From Prorocentrum cordatum (Eukaryota; Sar; Dinophyceae; Prorocentrales; Prorocentraceae), in the NCBI GenBank assembly GCA_963575745.1, contig CAUYUJ010014002.1, positions 234,501-298,500 on the forward strand: a DNA stretch of 64,000 nucleotides, given 5' to 3'. Below the pieces are notes generated by a model. The model saw only the letters and a list, made by a program, of their open reading frames with translations, had not been told where the DNA came from and searched no databases. A program made the position numbers and the translations under genes. Positions 7,897-16,900 of this stretch are shown one piece after another. Position 1 is the first letter of the stretch, and each line of letters starts with the position of its first letter.

Positions 7897-9708
7897 GTTG
7901 CAGATGCCCGAGAAATGCGTCGGTTACGAGAAGCAGTGGAGGCACTGGAGGCTCGAGTCGCTCTATCAGCGGAGCCATCCGCACGTGCCCCAGCTGCACA
8001 GGCATACCCCTGGCCAGCGCCAGAACAAGGCATTCAGATGCCGATCCTGTCCACGCTCCGAGCGCAGGAGCCCCCAGCTGCGGGGCCACCCGCTGAAGCG
8101 GCTCCCGCCGCCCAAGCGGGGCCACCCGCAAACGGACCTCCAAACCCAGGTTTCCTGAGGACCATGGAGGCCAACATCAGGCGGAGTGGCAGGAGCGGAG
8201 GCGGGATCCGAAGGCCAACTGGATCAACCAGGACCTCTCGAGTGGCAAGCCCGGTCAGCGCCAGAAGCCGGGCAAGCGCTGAGAGCGCAGAGGCAGCCCA
8301 GTTTCATACCACGTTCATGATTGACGCAGAGGGGCTGACCTACGCGCGTGACGATGCAGACACGCTGCCACCAGGAGGCGAATGGATGTCCACGCTCTCT
8401 GCAAACTATTGGGTCCTCCAGCAGGAACCAATTGCTGTGGAGGAGCGCCGCCAGTACGATCAGATGTGGTGCACCGAGCTGACCATGAGCCAATGGGTTC
8501 TTGAACAGCGCCTATTGAGGGGTACACTCGGATCACAGATCACGTACCACACCAACGACCACACTGGCGTACAGGTCGCTCTTGCAGCGCGCAATGGGAC
8601 ATTCTTTCCTGATGAAGATGGTGTGCCCTGTATCTCGTTCATGCTGGACATTGGTTCTAATGTGAACATCATTGGATCCAACACGGCGCGGACCTTCCAG
8701 GAGATAATGGCCAGGTACAACTACCGACCTGCCATCTGCACCCTGAGCAAGACCCTCTACATTAATGGTGTTGGGGAGGGCGCTGCGATATGTCGGAAGA
8801 TGGGCAACTTCAAGATCGGGGTACAGTATGCCAACGAGGCGAGCCCCCGTATCGAGGAGTATGCCTCCAACATCGCAGAAGGTTCGGGTGCCAATCTCCC
8901 GGCCATCTGGGGCCTAGGAGCCATGGAGGCACGTGACACGATCATCGTGCTGAAACCTGGCTACCAGAAGGTCATCTTTCCCAGCGGTGACTACACCCTG
9001 AAGCTGGGAAGAGGCGCCAAGGTCCTGAAGGCGAAAAAGACTCCCTCGGGCCATCTCGCGATTCCCTGCGGGCTGTATGAAGGGGCCAAGAGCCACGCGG
9101 TCACGAACACCTTCACGATCCGCAGCAGTCGAGATGGCTACACCGAGACGGAGAATGAAGAAGACCCCGTCAGTGCGGGGCCACCCGCTGAAACAACAGC
9201 GGGGCCACCCGCGACGGGACAGTCTGCGACCTTCACGACCGATACGTACATCGTCGAGCCGTACATCGACAAGCAGCTCCTGGAGGACACGACCCGTTTG
9301 ATCGTGAACAGGACGCTGAACAACTGGTGGGAGTGCCGACAGGGTCCCGAAGGGACTGGGCCACACATGAAGGCTGCCCTGAAGTCCAAGATTTTCTGGG
9401 CAGTCCAGGAGGCGGTGAGCAAATGGACGCCTGAGGATCCAGCGGGGCCACCCGCGTCGCCGCCACCACCACCAAGCCACATGGGCGGAGGTTCGTCGGA
9501 CTCTGCGGGGCCAACCCGCGTGGAGATCGTGGGTCACGCTACGGATCGGACGGAATACTTTGACATTTCTGAAAACAATCCGCCGATTCTGTTTGCGAGC
9601 GTGGCCGCACCAGCTGCGGGGTCACCCGCCGAGCGAACGCCTGCGGAGTCATCCGCTAACAGCATGCCTCCGAGCCAAGCGGCAACTTGGTCTCACAACC
9701 GCCGCTGA
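7897..9708 (+). CDS. Retropepsin-like aspartic protease frame
   Basis: Begins with a coiled-coil-like stretch, then a Pro/Ala region full of hairpin-derived AGPPA peptides. The protease core is near 8640-8930: FMLDIGSNVNIIGSN fits the flap-proximal DTG(A/S) motif of retropepsins with the usual Thr/Ser replaced by Ile (D-I-G-S), followed by a hydrophobic strand and a second half around IWGLGAMEARDTIIVLKP. It would cut the polyprotein. The Ile at the DTG position is a deviation that could weaken activity. The frame ends at TGA (9706), again in phase with the following frame. Confidence 0.7.
   Translation, partial: VADAREMRRLREAVEALEARVALSAEPSARAPAAQAYPWPAPEQGIQMPILSTLRAQEPPAAGPPAEAAPAAQAGPPANGPPNPGFLRTMEANIRRSGRSGGGIRRPTGSTRTSRVASPVSARSRASAESAEAAQFHTTFMIDAEGLTYARDDADTLPPGGEWMSTLSANYWVLQQEPIAVEERRQYDQMWCTELTMSQWVLEQRLLRGTLGSQITYHTNDHTGVQVALAARNGTFFPDEDGVPCISFMLDIGSNVNIIGSNTARTFQEIMARYNYRPAICTLSKTLYINGVGEGAAICRKMGNFKIGVQYANEASPRIEEYASNIAEGSGANLPAIWGLGAMEARDTIIVLKPGYQKVIFPSGDYTLKLGRGAKVLKAKKTPSGHLAIPCGLYEGAKSHAVTNTFTIRSSRDGYTETENEEDPVSAGPPAETTAGPPATGQSATFTTDTYIVEPYIDKQLLEDTTRLIVNRTLNNWWECRQGPEGTGPHMKAALKSKIFWAVQEAVSKWTPEDPAGPPASPPPPPSHMGGGSSDSAGPTRVEIVGHATDRTEYFDISENNPPILFASVAAPAAGSPAERTPAESSANSMPPSQAATWSHNRR
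9706..9708 (+). other. In-frame UGA between protease and methyltransferase-like frames
   Basis: After this stop the same frame stays open for 67 codons up to the ATG at 9910 and on to 12855. The protease frame and the next frame are therefore one reading frame broken by a single stop. Confidence 0.85.
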
Positions 9709-12700
9709 CGGGGGCAGGCGGGCGCGCCGGCGGCGCTCGCTTGCGATGAGAAGCCGAATGCCGGCCTCCTCGCTACATACGTTGGCCGCGCTGAGGCCCG
9801 AGAGGAAAAATATCATTCAAAATGTCTTGTCATCGAAGATATTCGCACAGCTTGCGCTGAACTCCGAACCCGTGGATATATATGCGACCGGATTACCCAT
9901 AATGAGGTAATGACTTCAACTGGAACACAGTATTTGGGAAATTTGTTGGCAGGAGACTACAATATGTTGTGGGTGGCCACACCCTCTGATTGGTACGTTC
10001 GTACTCCAGGAAAGAGGGCGGGACCACACTATCAACGTATACAAAATCTCCTGATCAAAGCGCGTGCTCTGAGAATGCAGATTGTTATCCTGGGGCCACC
10101 CGGGTATTTCTGGAAACAGGGTCCGATCAAAGATGTTATCGACGATTTGAAGCTAAGCATTATACGAATGAGACTCTGTCATTTCGGTATCAAGTTTGAC
10201 CGCTCCAGTAAATATCCCAGTGGTTCTTATATACAAGTTGCTACATCTTGTCCTCATATACCGATAAACTTATGGAGATGTACTTGTGGCTCACGCAAAG
10301 AACATGCTTTGGATTGGTATGGCCAAGATCAGCAACGTGCCGAGTTCCGGCATACAACCTTGGTTATCATCACTGCACGCTTCCTTGATCAGCTCAATAA
10401 AGCCAACATGATTAGGAATGAGCGGAGCGCGGTGCACCTCAGTGTGTGTACGCGCGTTGACAACAAGGTAAGACACTACGTTCAATGTCCACAAAAGGGC
10501 CCTCAATGGGACCATGTTGTTCGTAGAGTTACGACCGACCTGCACACGAATAAGATCGTTCAAGATATCAAAATCCAGGATCAGCCGACTGGGTACAATT
10601 ATGTAGCTCCATTACCTGATGGGGTTACAAACATCAGTACTCGGTTATACTGGGAGCCTCCGGCTCCAGTTCTTCACGGCGACGGTGAGTCGCGAAGGCC
10701 ACGCCCGAAGCGTGTGACGATCGTCGATGACGATCGGTCTCCTCCCCCTTCGATTGAGCGTTGCCATGCGCGACCCACCAACTTTCCTGAAATTCCGCCA
10801 TTTCCTGACTTAACAGCGGATCCTTCCGCAGCGGATCCCTCCGCAGCGGATCTCTCCGCGGAAACTGCGTTGCCCACGGATGCCAGGATAAAACAAAAAG
10901 AAAACAGAAAGCTGACAAAGAGGCTGGCATCAAACCGAAGAAAATCCCGAAGAAAGTGGAAGACGGTAACGACGACTGTGGAGAAGACCTCAAAGGGCTT
11001 GACTGCTCCACATTTCAACGACGTTCCTCTTGATGACTCGGACTCGGACAGTGAATCAGAGGACATCTTCATGATGTTACCGGCGGGGCAACCCGCTGAC
11101 TCACATGCTGATGTCTTCTCGATGGTCCAGTCACTATGCTACGGCAGAAACAATCAAGTGGACTTGCTTGAATTATGTGGGGGCAAGGGTGGTATATCCA
11201 TATTAGCCTTCAAGAGAGGACTCTCGTCGGGCGGGAACCTTGATAAGATATCAATGGTTGACCTTGGAAACGCGGAAGTACAAAGGGCAGTCCTTCACTA
11301 CCTCAAGACTTGCTTTGTCAAGATCACGATTCTGCAGCCAAGCTGCAGAACTACTGGACTTCCTTCCTACTTCAATGCACAGGTCAATCATGACACGTGG
11401 CTTAAACACCACAAAGAGGACCTGCCCCATATCACGTTCTGTCGAACAGTCGCTCTATTGCAAGACGACCTGAGACGTTTCTTTCTCAGGGAACAACCAA
11501 TGGGCACGTGGGTGGATGAGATCCAGCCATGGAAGGAACTGGCACGACGCAAGGTCACTTGCCAAACGATTATTGATCAGTGCACGACTGGTCTCAAAGA
11601 TTCGTTTGGACAGTACATCCGCAAGCCAACACAGATGATGGCAAACAAAGAAGAGTTGTTGGCACCCTTCAGAGGCAAGCGTTGTCCAGGTAATCATGTG
11701 CACGCCAATGCTTGCAACAAAGAACTAGCAAGGGCGGCGCAGTATACCTACAGAATGCAGTCATTGATCGTTGACGCGGTGCAAATCGCCAAAGATCTGT
11801 TTGCTTACGGTCGCGATCCATTCGCGAATCGCGAACGCAGTTATGCGTTCGTAACAAACAGTGCTGGCTACGACTTGGACGACCCAACAATCCGGAGACA
11901 CCCAAACGGAGAAATCTGGCGACCACCACCTGGCGGTCTTGGGTGTCCTGGCTGCGTAGACAACAACTACAAACAATCACCAAGACACAGCAGGGATCCG
12001 AAGATGTGTCGATGGTACGATGTTGAACCATACCATTGGAACTGTCCAAGCTGTAAGAAGGAATACCAGAAGAGCAATCCTCACCATACCAAGATATCTG
12101 GCCAATGTAGATTCGCTGAAAAATGGAAACTGCCAGATAACTTTGGCCAGCCGCGCCCAGCGGGGCAAGCCGCTCCTGCGGCGCCAGCCGCGGAAGCGGC
12201 TCCAGCCGCAGAAGCGGCGCCAGCCGCAAAAGCGGCGCCGGCCGCGAAAGCGCGCATACGCGCGCCTAGGCCGCCACGGCCCGGCGAGGGCGATCCAACC
12301 GCAGGCGCCAGCAGCCATGACATCACCAGGGCCGAGGGGGATCATGGTAACACCTCTGGCGCTGGTAGCTCTGACGATCACCGCAGACTGCCACAAGTTG
12401 CAGCAAGGCGCGGACGCATGGAGGGAGGAGATCCTCCACCACCGCCGCAGCCTCAAGCAGAGCCGAGGCCAAGGCCAAGGCTCCCTGATTGGACTCGCTT
12501 CGACGTTCAGCTCAGCCTTCGAAACCTGCGCAGCTTTGACCCAGCTGTAGTGCAGCGAGAACTCCGCAAACTCCACTTAAGATGGTTTCATGCCAAGGAG
12601 CCAAAAATGCGGATGATTCTAACTAAGGTTGGTCTGGGTGAAACCCGTTTGAGTCTGATCAAAGGCATTTGCGACTCGTGTAGAGAATGTCGAGCCTGGG

Positions 12701-12855
12701 ACAAACCAGGCAACACGGTGATGCCTTCTGTGTCACTGCCAGGACGTTTCAACGAGGAAGTCGAATGTGATCTTTTCTTTTTACAAACAGGAACATATTG
12801 TTTTTCACATCATCGACCGTTGTATTCGCTGGGCAGCTGGCACAGAGATTCCTGA
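9709..12855 (+). CDS. C5-methyltransferase-like region and integrase zinc domain
   Basis: First ATG at 9910; the frame itself is open from 9709. An N-terminal block (LWVATPSDWYVRTPG..., IVILGPPGYFWKQGPIKDV) and a central block resemble the decayed cytosine-C5 methyltransferase fold seen in dinoflagellate copia polyproteins. A motif I-like LLELCGGKGGISILAF lies near 11165. A motif IV-like ILQPSCRTTG keeps the Cys (codon 11344) but has PSC for PPC, and FFLREQP near 11480 stands for ENP. Cys/His clusters follow (CPGC, CPSC...HHTKISGQC). The C-terminus holds the integrase HHCC zinc finger (LHLRWFH ... CDSCREC) and the first catalytic Asp (EVECDLFF, about 12765). The frame then diverges from integrase: the rest of the core continues in the +1 frame. 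Confidence 0.7.
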   Translation, partial: RGQAGAPAALACDEKPNAGLLATYVGRAEAREEKYHSKCLVIEDIRTACAELRTRGYICDRITHNEVMTSTGTQYLGNLLAGDYNMLWVATPSDWYVRTPGKRAGPHYQRIQNLLIKARALRMQIVILGPPGYFWKQGPIKDVIDDLKLSIIRMRLCHFGIKFDRSSKYPSGSYIQVATSCPHIPINLWRCTCGSRKEHALDWYGQDQQRAEFRHTTLVIITARFLDQLNKANMIRNERSAVHLSVCTRVDNKVRHYVQCPQKGPQWDHVVRRVTTDLHTNKIVQDIKIQDQPTGYNYVAPLPDGVTNISTRLYWEPPAPVLHGDGESRRPRPKRVTIVDDDRSPPPSIERCHARPTNFPEIPPFPDLTADPSAADPSAADLSAETALPTDARIKQKENRKLTKRLASNRRKSRRKWKTVTTTVEKTSKGLTAPHFNDVPLDDSDSDSESEDIFMMLPAGQPADSHADVFSMVQSLCYGRNNQVDLLELCGGKGGISILAFKRGLSSGGNLDKISMVDLGNAEVQRAVLHYLKTCFVKITILQPSCRTTGLPSYFNAQVNHDTWLKHHKEDLPHITFCRTVALLQDDLRRFFLREQPMGTWVDEIQPWKELARRKVTCQTIIDQCTTGLKDSFGQYIRKPTQMMANKEELLAPFRGKRCPGNHVHANACNKELARAAQYTYRMQSLIVDAVQIAKDLFAYGRDPFANRERSYAFVTNSAGYDLDDPTIRRHPNGEIWRPPPGGLGCPGCVDNNYKQSPRHSRDPKMCRWYDVEPYHWNCPSCKKEYQKSNPHHTKISGQCRFAEKWKLPDNFGQPRPAGQAAPAAPAAEAAPAAEAAPAAKAAPAAKARIRAPRPPRPGEGDPTAGASSHDITRAEGDHGNTSGAGSSDDHRRLPQVAARRGRMEGGDPPPPPQPQAEPRPRPRLPDWTRFDVQLSLRNLRSFDPAVVQRELRKLHLRWFHAKEPKMRMILTKVGLGETRLSLIKGICDSCRECRAWDKPGNTVMPSVSLPGRFNEEVECDLFFLQTGTYCFSHHRPLYSLGSWHRDS
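10816..10859 (+). repeat. Three tandem hairpins of the GCGGA/TCCGC type
   Basis: Three 14-nt hairpins with loops TCCT, TCCC and TCTC at a 15-nt period, encoding ADPSAADPSAADLSA. All three keep the A-T pair next to the loop. Confidence 0.85.
12160..12245 (+). repeat. Five tandem hairpins, mostly GCGGC/GCCGC
   Basis: Hairpins at 12160, 12178, 12196, 12214 and 12232, 18 nt apart, encoding an Ala/Pro-rich linker between the methyltransferase-like region and integrase. Confidence 0.85.
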
Positions 12856-15800
12856 TAAAACCATGCATACTGTTCTCGATGCCTATCATACAACTTGGAT
12901 GCAACATGGCCCTGCTAAAATCTTATACTCCGATGGGGAAGGAGCACTGAATAACGATGCAGCAAAGGCCATCCTTAAGGCTAAGGGAACAGAGCTTCGT
13001 ATCCGAGCGCGTGGCCAACACGCCACGACTATCGAAGCTAGGAACGGCATCCTGCGACACCTCATACACGTGATGGGAGAAGAATTGAATAGATTAAATA
13101 TTCATCTGAATTTCACTCGTCTTTTACATGAAGCCTTGTTTGCCAGCAACGCATTTACCTTCTACAATGAAGTGTCTCCGTACAATGCGCTGTATGGCAG
13201 ACAACCAGCTATGCTTCCCGATTTCCCTGTCTTGGATCATGATCAGTCCGCTGACTCATCAGATCACTCAAGGGAGGAAACAATCAGGAGGGTTAGTCTG
13301 GAGGCAATCACGCAGGCCACTGCGGTTGCCAAGACGAACAGGGCTCTCCGTACGAAGACTACTGCTACGGGTGAATTTCACTACAAAGAGGGAGATCTCG
13401 TGGACTATCATCGCCCGACCACCACGAAAGACGACTGGGGTGGATGGAGTGGTCCATACCGGGTCATCCGCAACGAACCTGACCGAGGCCAGGTCATCGT
13501 GAAGGTCGGCAGTCGCGAAGTGCGAGTACAGTATCCTGACACACGACATACGCTGTACATCGAAGCACTGATGGTCCGCGAGATAGGATCGGACAATACG
13601 GCCCTTCGGACAGTATTGGCCTTTATTGCCGGTCTGCCAGCGGGGAAACCCGCCATGACTTTCGGATATCTACCAGCGAAACATGGCCGGCTGCAGATGA
13701 CTGCTGCGAGCCGACTTTCGCCTAAGGTGCACTTGGCTCTTCAGTACCTCATACGCAACTATTTTCGTATTGAAAACGTTGTTGCTGTACGACTTGCCAA
13801 GAGCCTGACGAAGTTGCCTGCTGCCCCCTATGCAGACAGCTGTACACTAGTGCACTATGATAACGATGTGACCCCTGGCTTTCACTATTATGAAGCTGAT
13901 GCCACTGCCTTGAACATCTACGACATCACAGGATCTACACACTCACGCATCATCCAGTGTCTTAAATCCAAGAAGCCGCCTGCTGGATTCGACCGAGACC
14001 TCACTAAGTTTGAGGAACTCGCTGATGGTCCACCACCAAGCGAGTCACCGCCAGCAGCTGCTCCTGAGCAGCCTCCTGCGGAGAATGATGGTCGGCTCCC
14101 GACCATCATAGAGGAAACAGAAGAAGATCTGGATGCCTTTGTCTTAAAGTCGTGGTATGCTGAACTGATGGATGACAGAACACTCCTTGAAGCTGACACA
14201 GAAGAAGTCATGCATACAGTTCCGACATACATGACAGACACACAGTGTGTATTAGTCTCTACGACCTGTGAAGATGTGCAAGGCCACTTGCCGGAGCGGG
14301 GTCACCCGCCAGGTTACGACATGGACACTGCTTACTACGTTCCTTTGTGCTCCACGGATCCGGACAGCACATATGATCTGGATTCCGATGAGCACGGGAA
14401 GTACATCGAGCTCTGCTTCACAGCAGACATGTCCAAAGTCGTCCTGTCCGAGCAGCAGCGCCGATTGTTGGATGACAGCAGCGTCACAACTATGCGAGTA
14501 TACGTTAGTGCTGCCTCCAAACGCGCCGTGGTCGTTAAGGAAGACGATCTACTCACGAAGGCCGACATTCAAGCGAATCCGGTCAAAGTTTCCAATGCCC
14601 TTTACACAGAATTGAAGACTTGGCTTGACAACAAATGCTTCCAGATGACTGACTTGAGCAAAGCGTCTAACATCATGACTTCACGCTACGTATACAAATG
14701 GAAGTTTGTTAAGAACGAAAAGGGCGAAATGGAAAGGACGATCAGGTTACGCTTGGTACTCCGTGGCTTCATGGACCTTGAAGCCTTTGATGTCGAAACC
14801 TTCTCTGGCACGGCAAGGAGGTCAAGCCAGAGACTGCTCGCAATTTCTGCTGCATGCAACGAAGCTTGGATCATCGCTTCCCTGGACATCAACATGGCTT
14901 TCTTGAAGGGACTGACCTATAGCGAGCTCGCCGCGGCAACGGGCGAGAAAGAGCGTGTGGTGTGCTTCACACTACCACCTGGGTCAGCAGCTGTCCTTCG
15001 CACACTGCCAGGCTTTGAGTCATATGACGAATCAGAGCATTGTCTTCGGTGTCTGAAGCCGGGGACGGGCACGAAGGATGCTCCCAGGGCATTCTCGCTG
15101 AAGCTCAGGTCCATCACTAGGAGCTTTGGGCTACAGCCTACTTCATACGACGAAGAGTTCGAGATGAGCCCAAACCTCTTGACAGCCAAGCACGTTGATG
15201 ACATCAATCTGACTGGGAAGGAAGAGGCTATTGACAAGTATGTCAAGTGTGTTGAAGATACGTTTGGGAAGTGCAAACTGAACAAGCACACATACACAAA
15301 CTGTGCCGTTCGGTACAACAAGACCGATGATGGGAGCGTCACTCTTGATCAGGACGAATACATCAAACAGCTTCGTCCTATCACACATCCAGAACTCACA
15401 GGAGCTGATCCTGGGAGCAAAGCGACAAAGACGATTTCTGATATGTTCGTCAGTCTTCGTGGCGCTCTAGCCTATGCGTTGATCACGCAGGTATGGCTGA
15501 TGGTCTATGTTGTCTCACTACAACGTATCCAGGAACCGACAAACATCCAGGTACGACGACTAAACGCGGTTACCAGGAAACTGCAGGCAGGTCCGAAGAA
15601 TATCGTGTATCAAGCTATGACTCCAACAGGAGAAGTCGACCTGCATAGCGATTCTGGCTATCGTCGTCTCAACGGAGATGAAGACGACGAAGTCAAAGGC
15701 TATGGTATCCGCGGGGCTAACCTGCTGAGGCGTGGCCACACGCAAGCGGGGAAACCCGTCGTGCACTTGGTGGACGCATACTGCAAGTCTCATCGACTGC

Positions 15801-16318
15801 AGGTGCGTTCGAGCTACTCTGCGGAAACACTGGCAGCAGCCCACAACTTGGAAGACTGCTACCCGACCATTGTAACGCTCCACGAGCTACACTCGGGACC
15901 ATTGACCCCCACACAGTTTAAGAACATATTGGAAATGGGTGGTCTATGTATCAAAGTCACTCTGACTATTGATGCCGAGTCTGTCTTCAAGTCTTTGTCT
16001 AGCAAAGATCTGAAGAAGCCCACAGAATGTACTCTGCTTGGGCACATTAGCTGGATCCGCCAGATTATGGAGCGCGGAATCGTTGAAAGCGTTCAATGGT
16101 GTGACACGCGGGATATGACTGCCGATGGTCATACCAAAGGTAGTATTGACCGCGCGTTGCTCCTACATGTAATGGCCGGCCAGCAATCCTTCAAGCACGA
16201 GCTGAAGAAACATACTCCGTATAGGGCGGGCAGGTCGTCTCAGGACGGCCCTGCCTCCCGAGCTAGCGGGGAAACCCGCATGCAGGTGCGCTCTAGTAGC
16301 GAGGAAACTCGCCGGTAG
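12767..16318 (+). CDS. Copia integrase core, reverse transcriptase and RNase H
   Basis: The start reads FYKQEHIVFHIIDRCIRW, continuing the integrase core left by the previous frame at a T-rich site (about 12770-12782, one extra T). The second Asp (YSDGEGA) and Glu (TIEARNGILRH) of the DDE triad follow, then the SPYNALYGRQPAMLPDF region typical of copia. The reverse transcriptase has LDINMAFLKG (motif A) near 14882 and KHVDDINL (YVDD equivalent, Tyr to His) near 15190. RNase H follows with DLHSDSGYRR, SYSAETLAAAH, IDAESVF and DTRDMTADGHTKG, giving its D-E-D-D set. The catalytic residues appear intact. The frame ends at TAG 16318, 105 nt before the 3' LTR. Confidence 0.92.
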   Translation: MIFSFYKQEHIVFHIIDRCIRWAAGTEIPDKTMHTVLDAYHTTWMQHGPAKILYSDGEGALNNDAAKAILKAKGTELRIRARGQHATTIEARNGILRHLIHVMGEELNRLNIHLNFTRLLHEALFASNAFTFYNEVSPYNALYGRQPAMLPDFPVLDHDQSADSSDHSREETIRRVSLEAITQATAVAKTNRALRTKTTATGEFHYKEGDLVDYHRPTTTKDDWGGWSGPYRVIRNEPDRGQVIVKVGSREVRVQYPDTRHTLYIEALMVREIGSDNTALRTVLAFIAGLPAGKPAMTFGYLPAKHGRLQMTAASRLSPKVHLALQYLIRNYFRIENVVAVRLAKSLTKLPAAPYADSCTLVHYDNDVTPGFHYYEADATALNIYDITGSTHSRIIQCLKSKKPPAGFDRDLTKFEELADGPPPSESPPAAAPEQPPAENDGRLPTIIEETEEDLDAFVLKSWYAELMDDRTLLEADTEEVMHTVPTYMTDTQCVLVSTTCEDVQGHLPERGHPPGYDMDTAYYVPLCSTDPDSTYDLDSDEHGKYIELCFTADMSKVVLSEQQRRLLDDSSVTTMRVYVSAASKRAVVVKEDDLLTKADIQANPVKVSNALYTELKTWLDNKCFQMTDLSKASNIMTSRYVYKWKFVKNEKGEMERTIRLRLVLRGFMDLEAFDVETFSGTARRSSQRLLAISAACNEAWIIASLDINMAFLKGLTYSELAAATGEKERVVCFTLPPGSAAVLRTLPGFESYDESEHCLRCLKPGTGTKDAPRAFSLKLRSITRSFGLQPTSYDEEFEMSPNLLTAKHVDDINLTGKEEAIDKYVKCVEDTFGKCKLNKHTYTNCAVRYNKTDDGSVTLDQDEYIKQLRPITHPELTGADPGSKATKTISDMFVSLRGALAYALITQVWLMVYVVSLQRIQEPTNIQVRRLNAVTRKLQAGPKNIVYQAMTPTGEVDLHSDSGYRRLNGDEDDEVKGYGIRGANLLRRGHTQAGKPVVHLVDAYCKSHRLQVRSSYSAETLAAAHNLEDCYPTIVTLHELHSGPLTPTQFKNILEMGGLCIKVTLTIDAESVFKSLSSKDLKKPTECTLLGHISWIRQIMERGIVESVQWCDTRDMTADGHTKGSIDRALLLHVMAGQQSFKHELKKHTPYRAGRSSQDGPASRASGETRMQVRSSSEETRR

Positions 16319-16331
16319 CGAGGCTACTCGC
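16266..16331 (+). repeat. Terminal hairpin triplet around the pol stop codon
   Basis: GCGGG-GAAA-CCCGC (16266), GCGAG-GAAA-CTCGC (16299) and GCGAG-GCTA-CTCGC (16318). The last overlaps the pol TAG and extends past it, so the family also occurs in non-coding sequence. Confidence 0.85.
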
Positions 16332-16423
16332 GCGCCCTTGCCTTGTAGGCAGCCGCTGCTGCTTAGCACTGTTTTTTCCGCGTAATGTAGAAGTGCGGTG
16401 CCTGCTCGTCTCCTCCACCTCCG

Positions 16424-16708
16424 ACTTTAAACGGAGAAGGTTAAAGGCGAGGTATAAATCGAGCATGCACCGCTGCCGCGCCTGGCTCAAGCCGGGCCCG
16501 GCCTAATATATGACTGTGCCTCACCGAGGCGCACGACTTGTATCTGAGATCGGAAAATACCTTTTCCATTGAAGATGCCCCTTCTATCCTTTACTCCAGA
16601 TCCCATGTTTCGTCTCGCTCTCTTGCTCATGCGATATGAGCCAAAGCCTGGGATATGGCAACGCTTGAAGCGTAACACATACCTAAGCTTACCAGTGCGT
16701 TTTCGACT
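16424..16708 (+). repeat. 3' LTR
   Basis: Direct repeat of 276-560. It keeps TATAAA at 16453. The preceding 105 nt after the pol stop lack an obvious polypurine tract; the only purine-rich run (GGAGAAGGTTAAAGG) lies inside the LTR edge. Confidence 0.9.
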
Positions 16709-16900
16709 CATTGATGCCAGCCCTGTTGTCCGCCTTGCCCCGTTTAAGCGCATGTATGTCCTGCTTTATCTCCTCGATCTTGAAAGGAGGGATCGGGTTC
16801 CTGCCTATCATTTTGTCACATTTTTGCCCGCCCAATCGTATTAGATAGATCCTCATACAGTCAGCAGGATTGTGTCTCACAGCGTGCAGGTCTGATTTTA
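16709..16900 (-). pseudogene. LINE reverse-transcriptase N-terminal fragment
   Basis: The minus strand translates as IPPFKIEEIKQDIHALKRGKA followed by DNRAGIN, the characteristic start of a LINE RT (FT-xEE-x-x-A-x-x-LK-x-GKAxxxxGI). Similarity stops exactly where the 3' LTR begins. The bases left of the 5' LTR do not continue it. Confidence 0.6.

Larger units (their letters stand above)
682..16331 (+). repeat. Dispersed GNNA-loop hairpin family (about 60 copies)
   Basis: The unit is a 14-nt hairpin with stem GCGGN/NCCGC and a loop that is usually GNNA: GCCA, GTCA, GACA, GAAA, GCAA or GCTA. A few have TCCN loops or an extra loop base. Examples: 707-720, 816-829, 2600-2613, 3905-3918, 6307-6320, 7969-7982, 9643-9656, 11083-11096, 13640-13653, 15730-15743, 16299-16312. 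Stem changes are paired: GGG/CCC, GGC/GCC, GGA/TCC, GTG/CAC and GAG/CTC. The copies fall in all three codon phases (AGPPA, RGHP, SGATR), so conservation is at the nucleic-acid level. Both LTRs lack it. Confidence 0.88.
276..16708 (+). mobile_element. Giant Ty1/copia LTR retrotransposon with captured enzyme modules
   Basis: Two direct repeats of 285 bp (276-560 and 16424-16708, offset 16148) bound an internal region of about 15.9 kb. The 5' repeat is followed at once by a tRNA-primer-site-like sequence. Domain order is Gag, zinc knuckle, Tpt1-like, RING-H2, protease, methyltransferase-like, integrase, reverse transcriptase, RNase H; integrase before reverse transcriptase defines the copia class. 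Copia elements are usually 5-6 kb, so about 10 kb is extra, much of it coding. The LTRs differ at roughly 8 of 285 positions by eye, so the insertion is fairly young. Three frameshifts and two in-frame stops break the polyprotein, so this copy is either slightly decayed or uses recoding. No convincing polypurine tract or target-site duplication was found. Confidence 0.93.

Noticed and set aside
13009-13023. Another hairpin of the family (GCGTG-GCCAA-CACGC)
   Set aside because: It lies in the conserved integrase core (RARGQHA), so the amino-acid sequence alone may explain it; not counted.
16713-16844. Second Gag start in the 3' LTR as a gene
   Set aside because: The same LTR-encoded peptide runs into unrelated flank; it is the expected by-product of a coding LTR.
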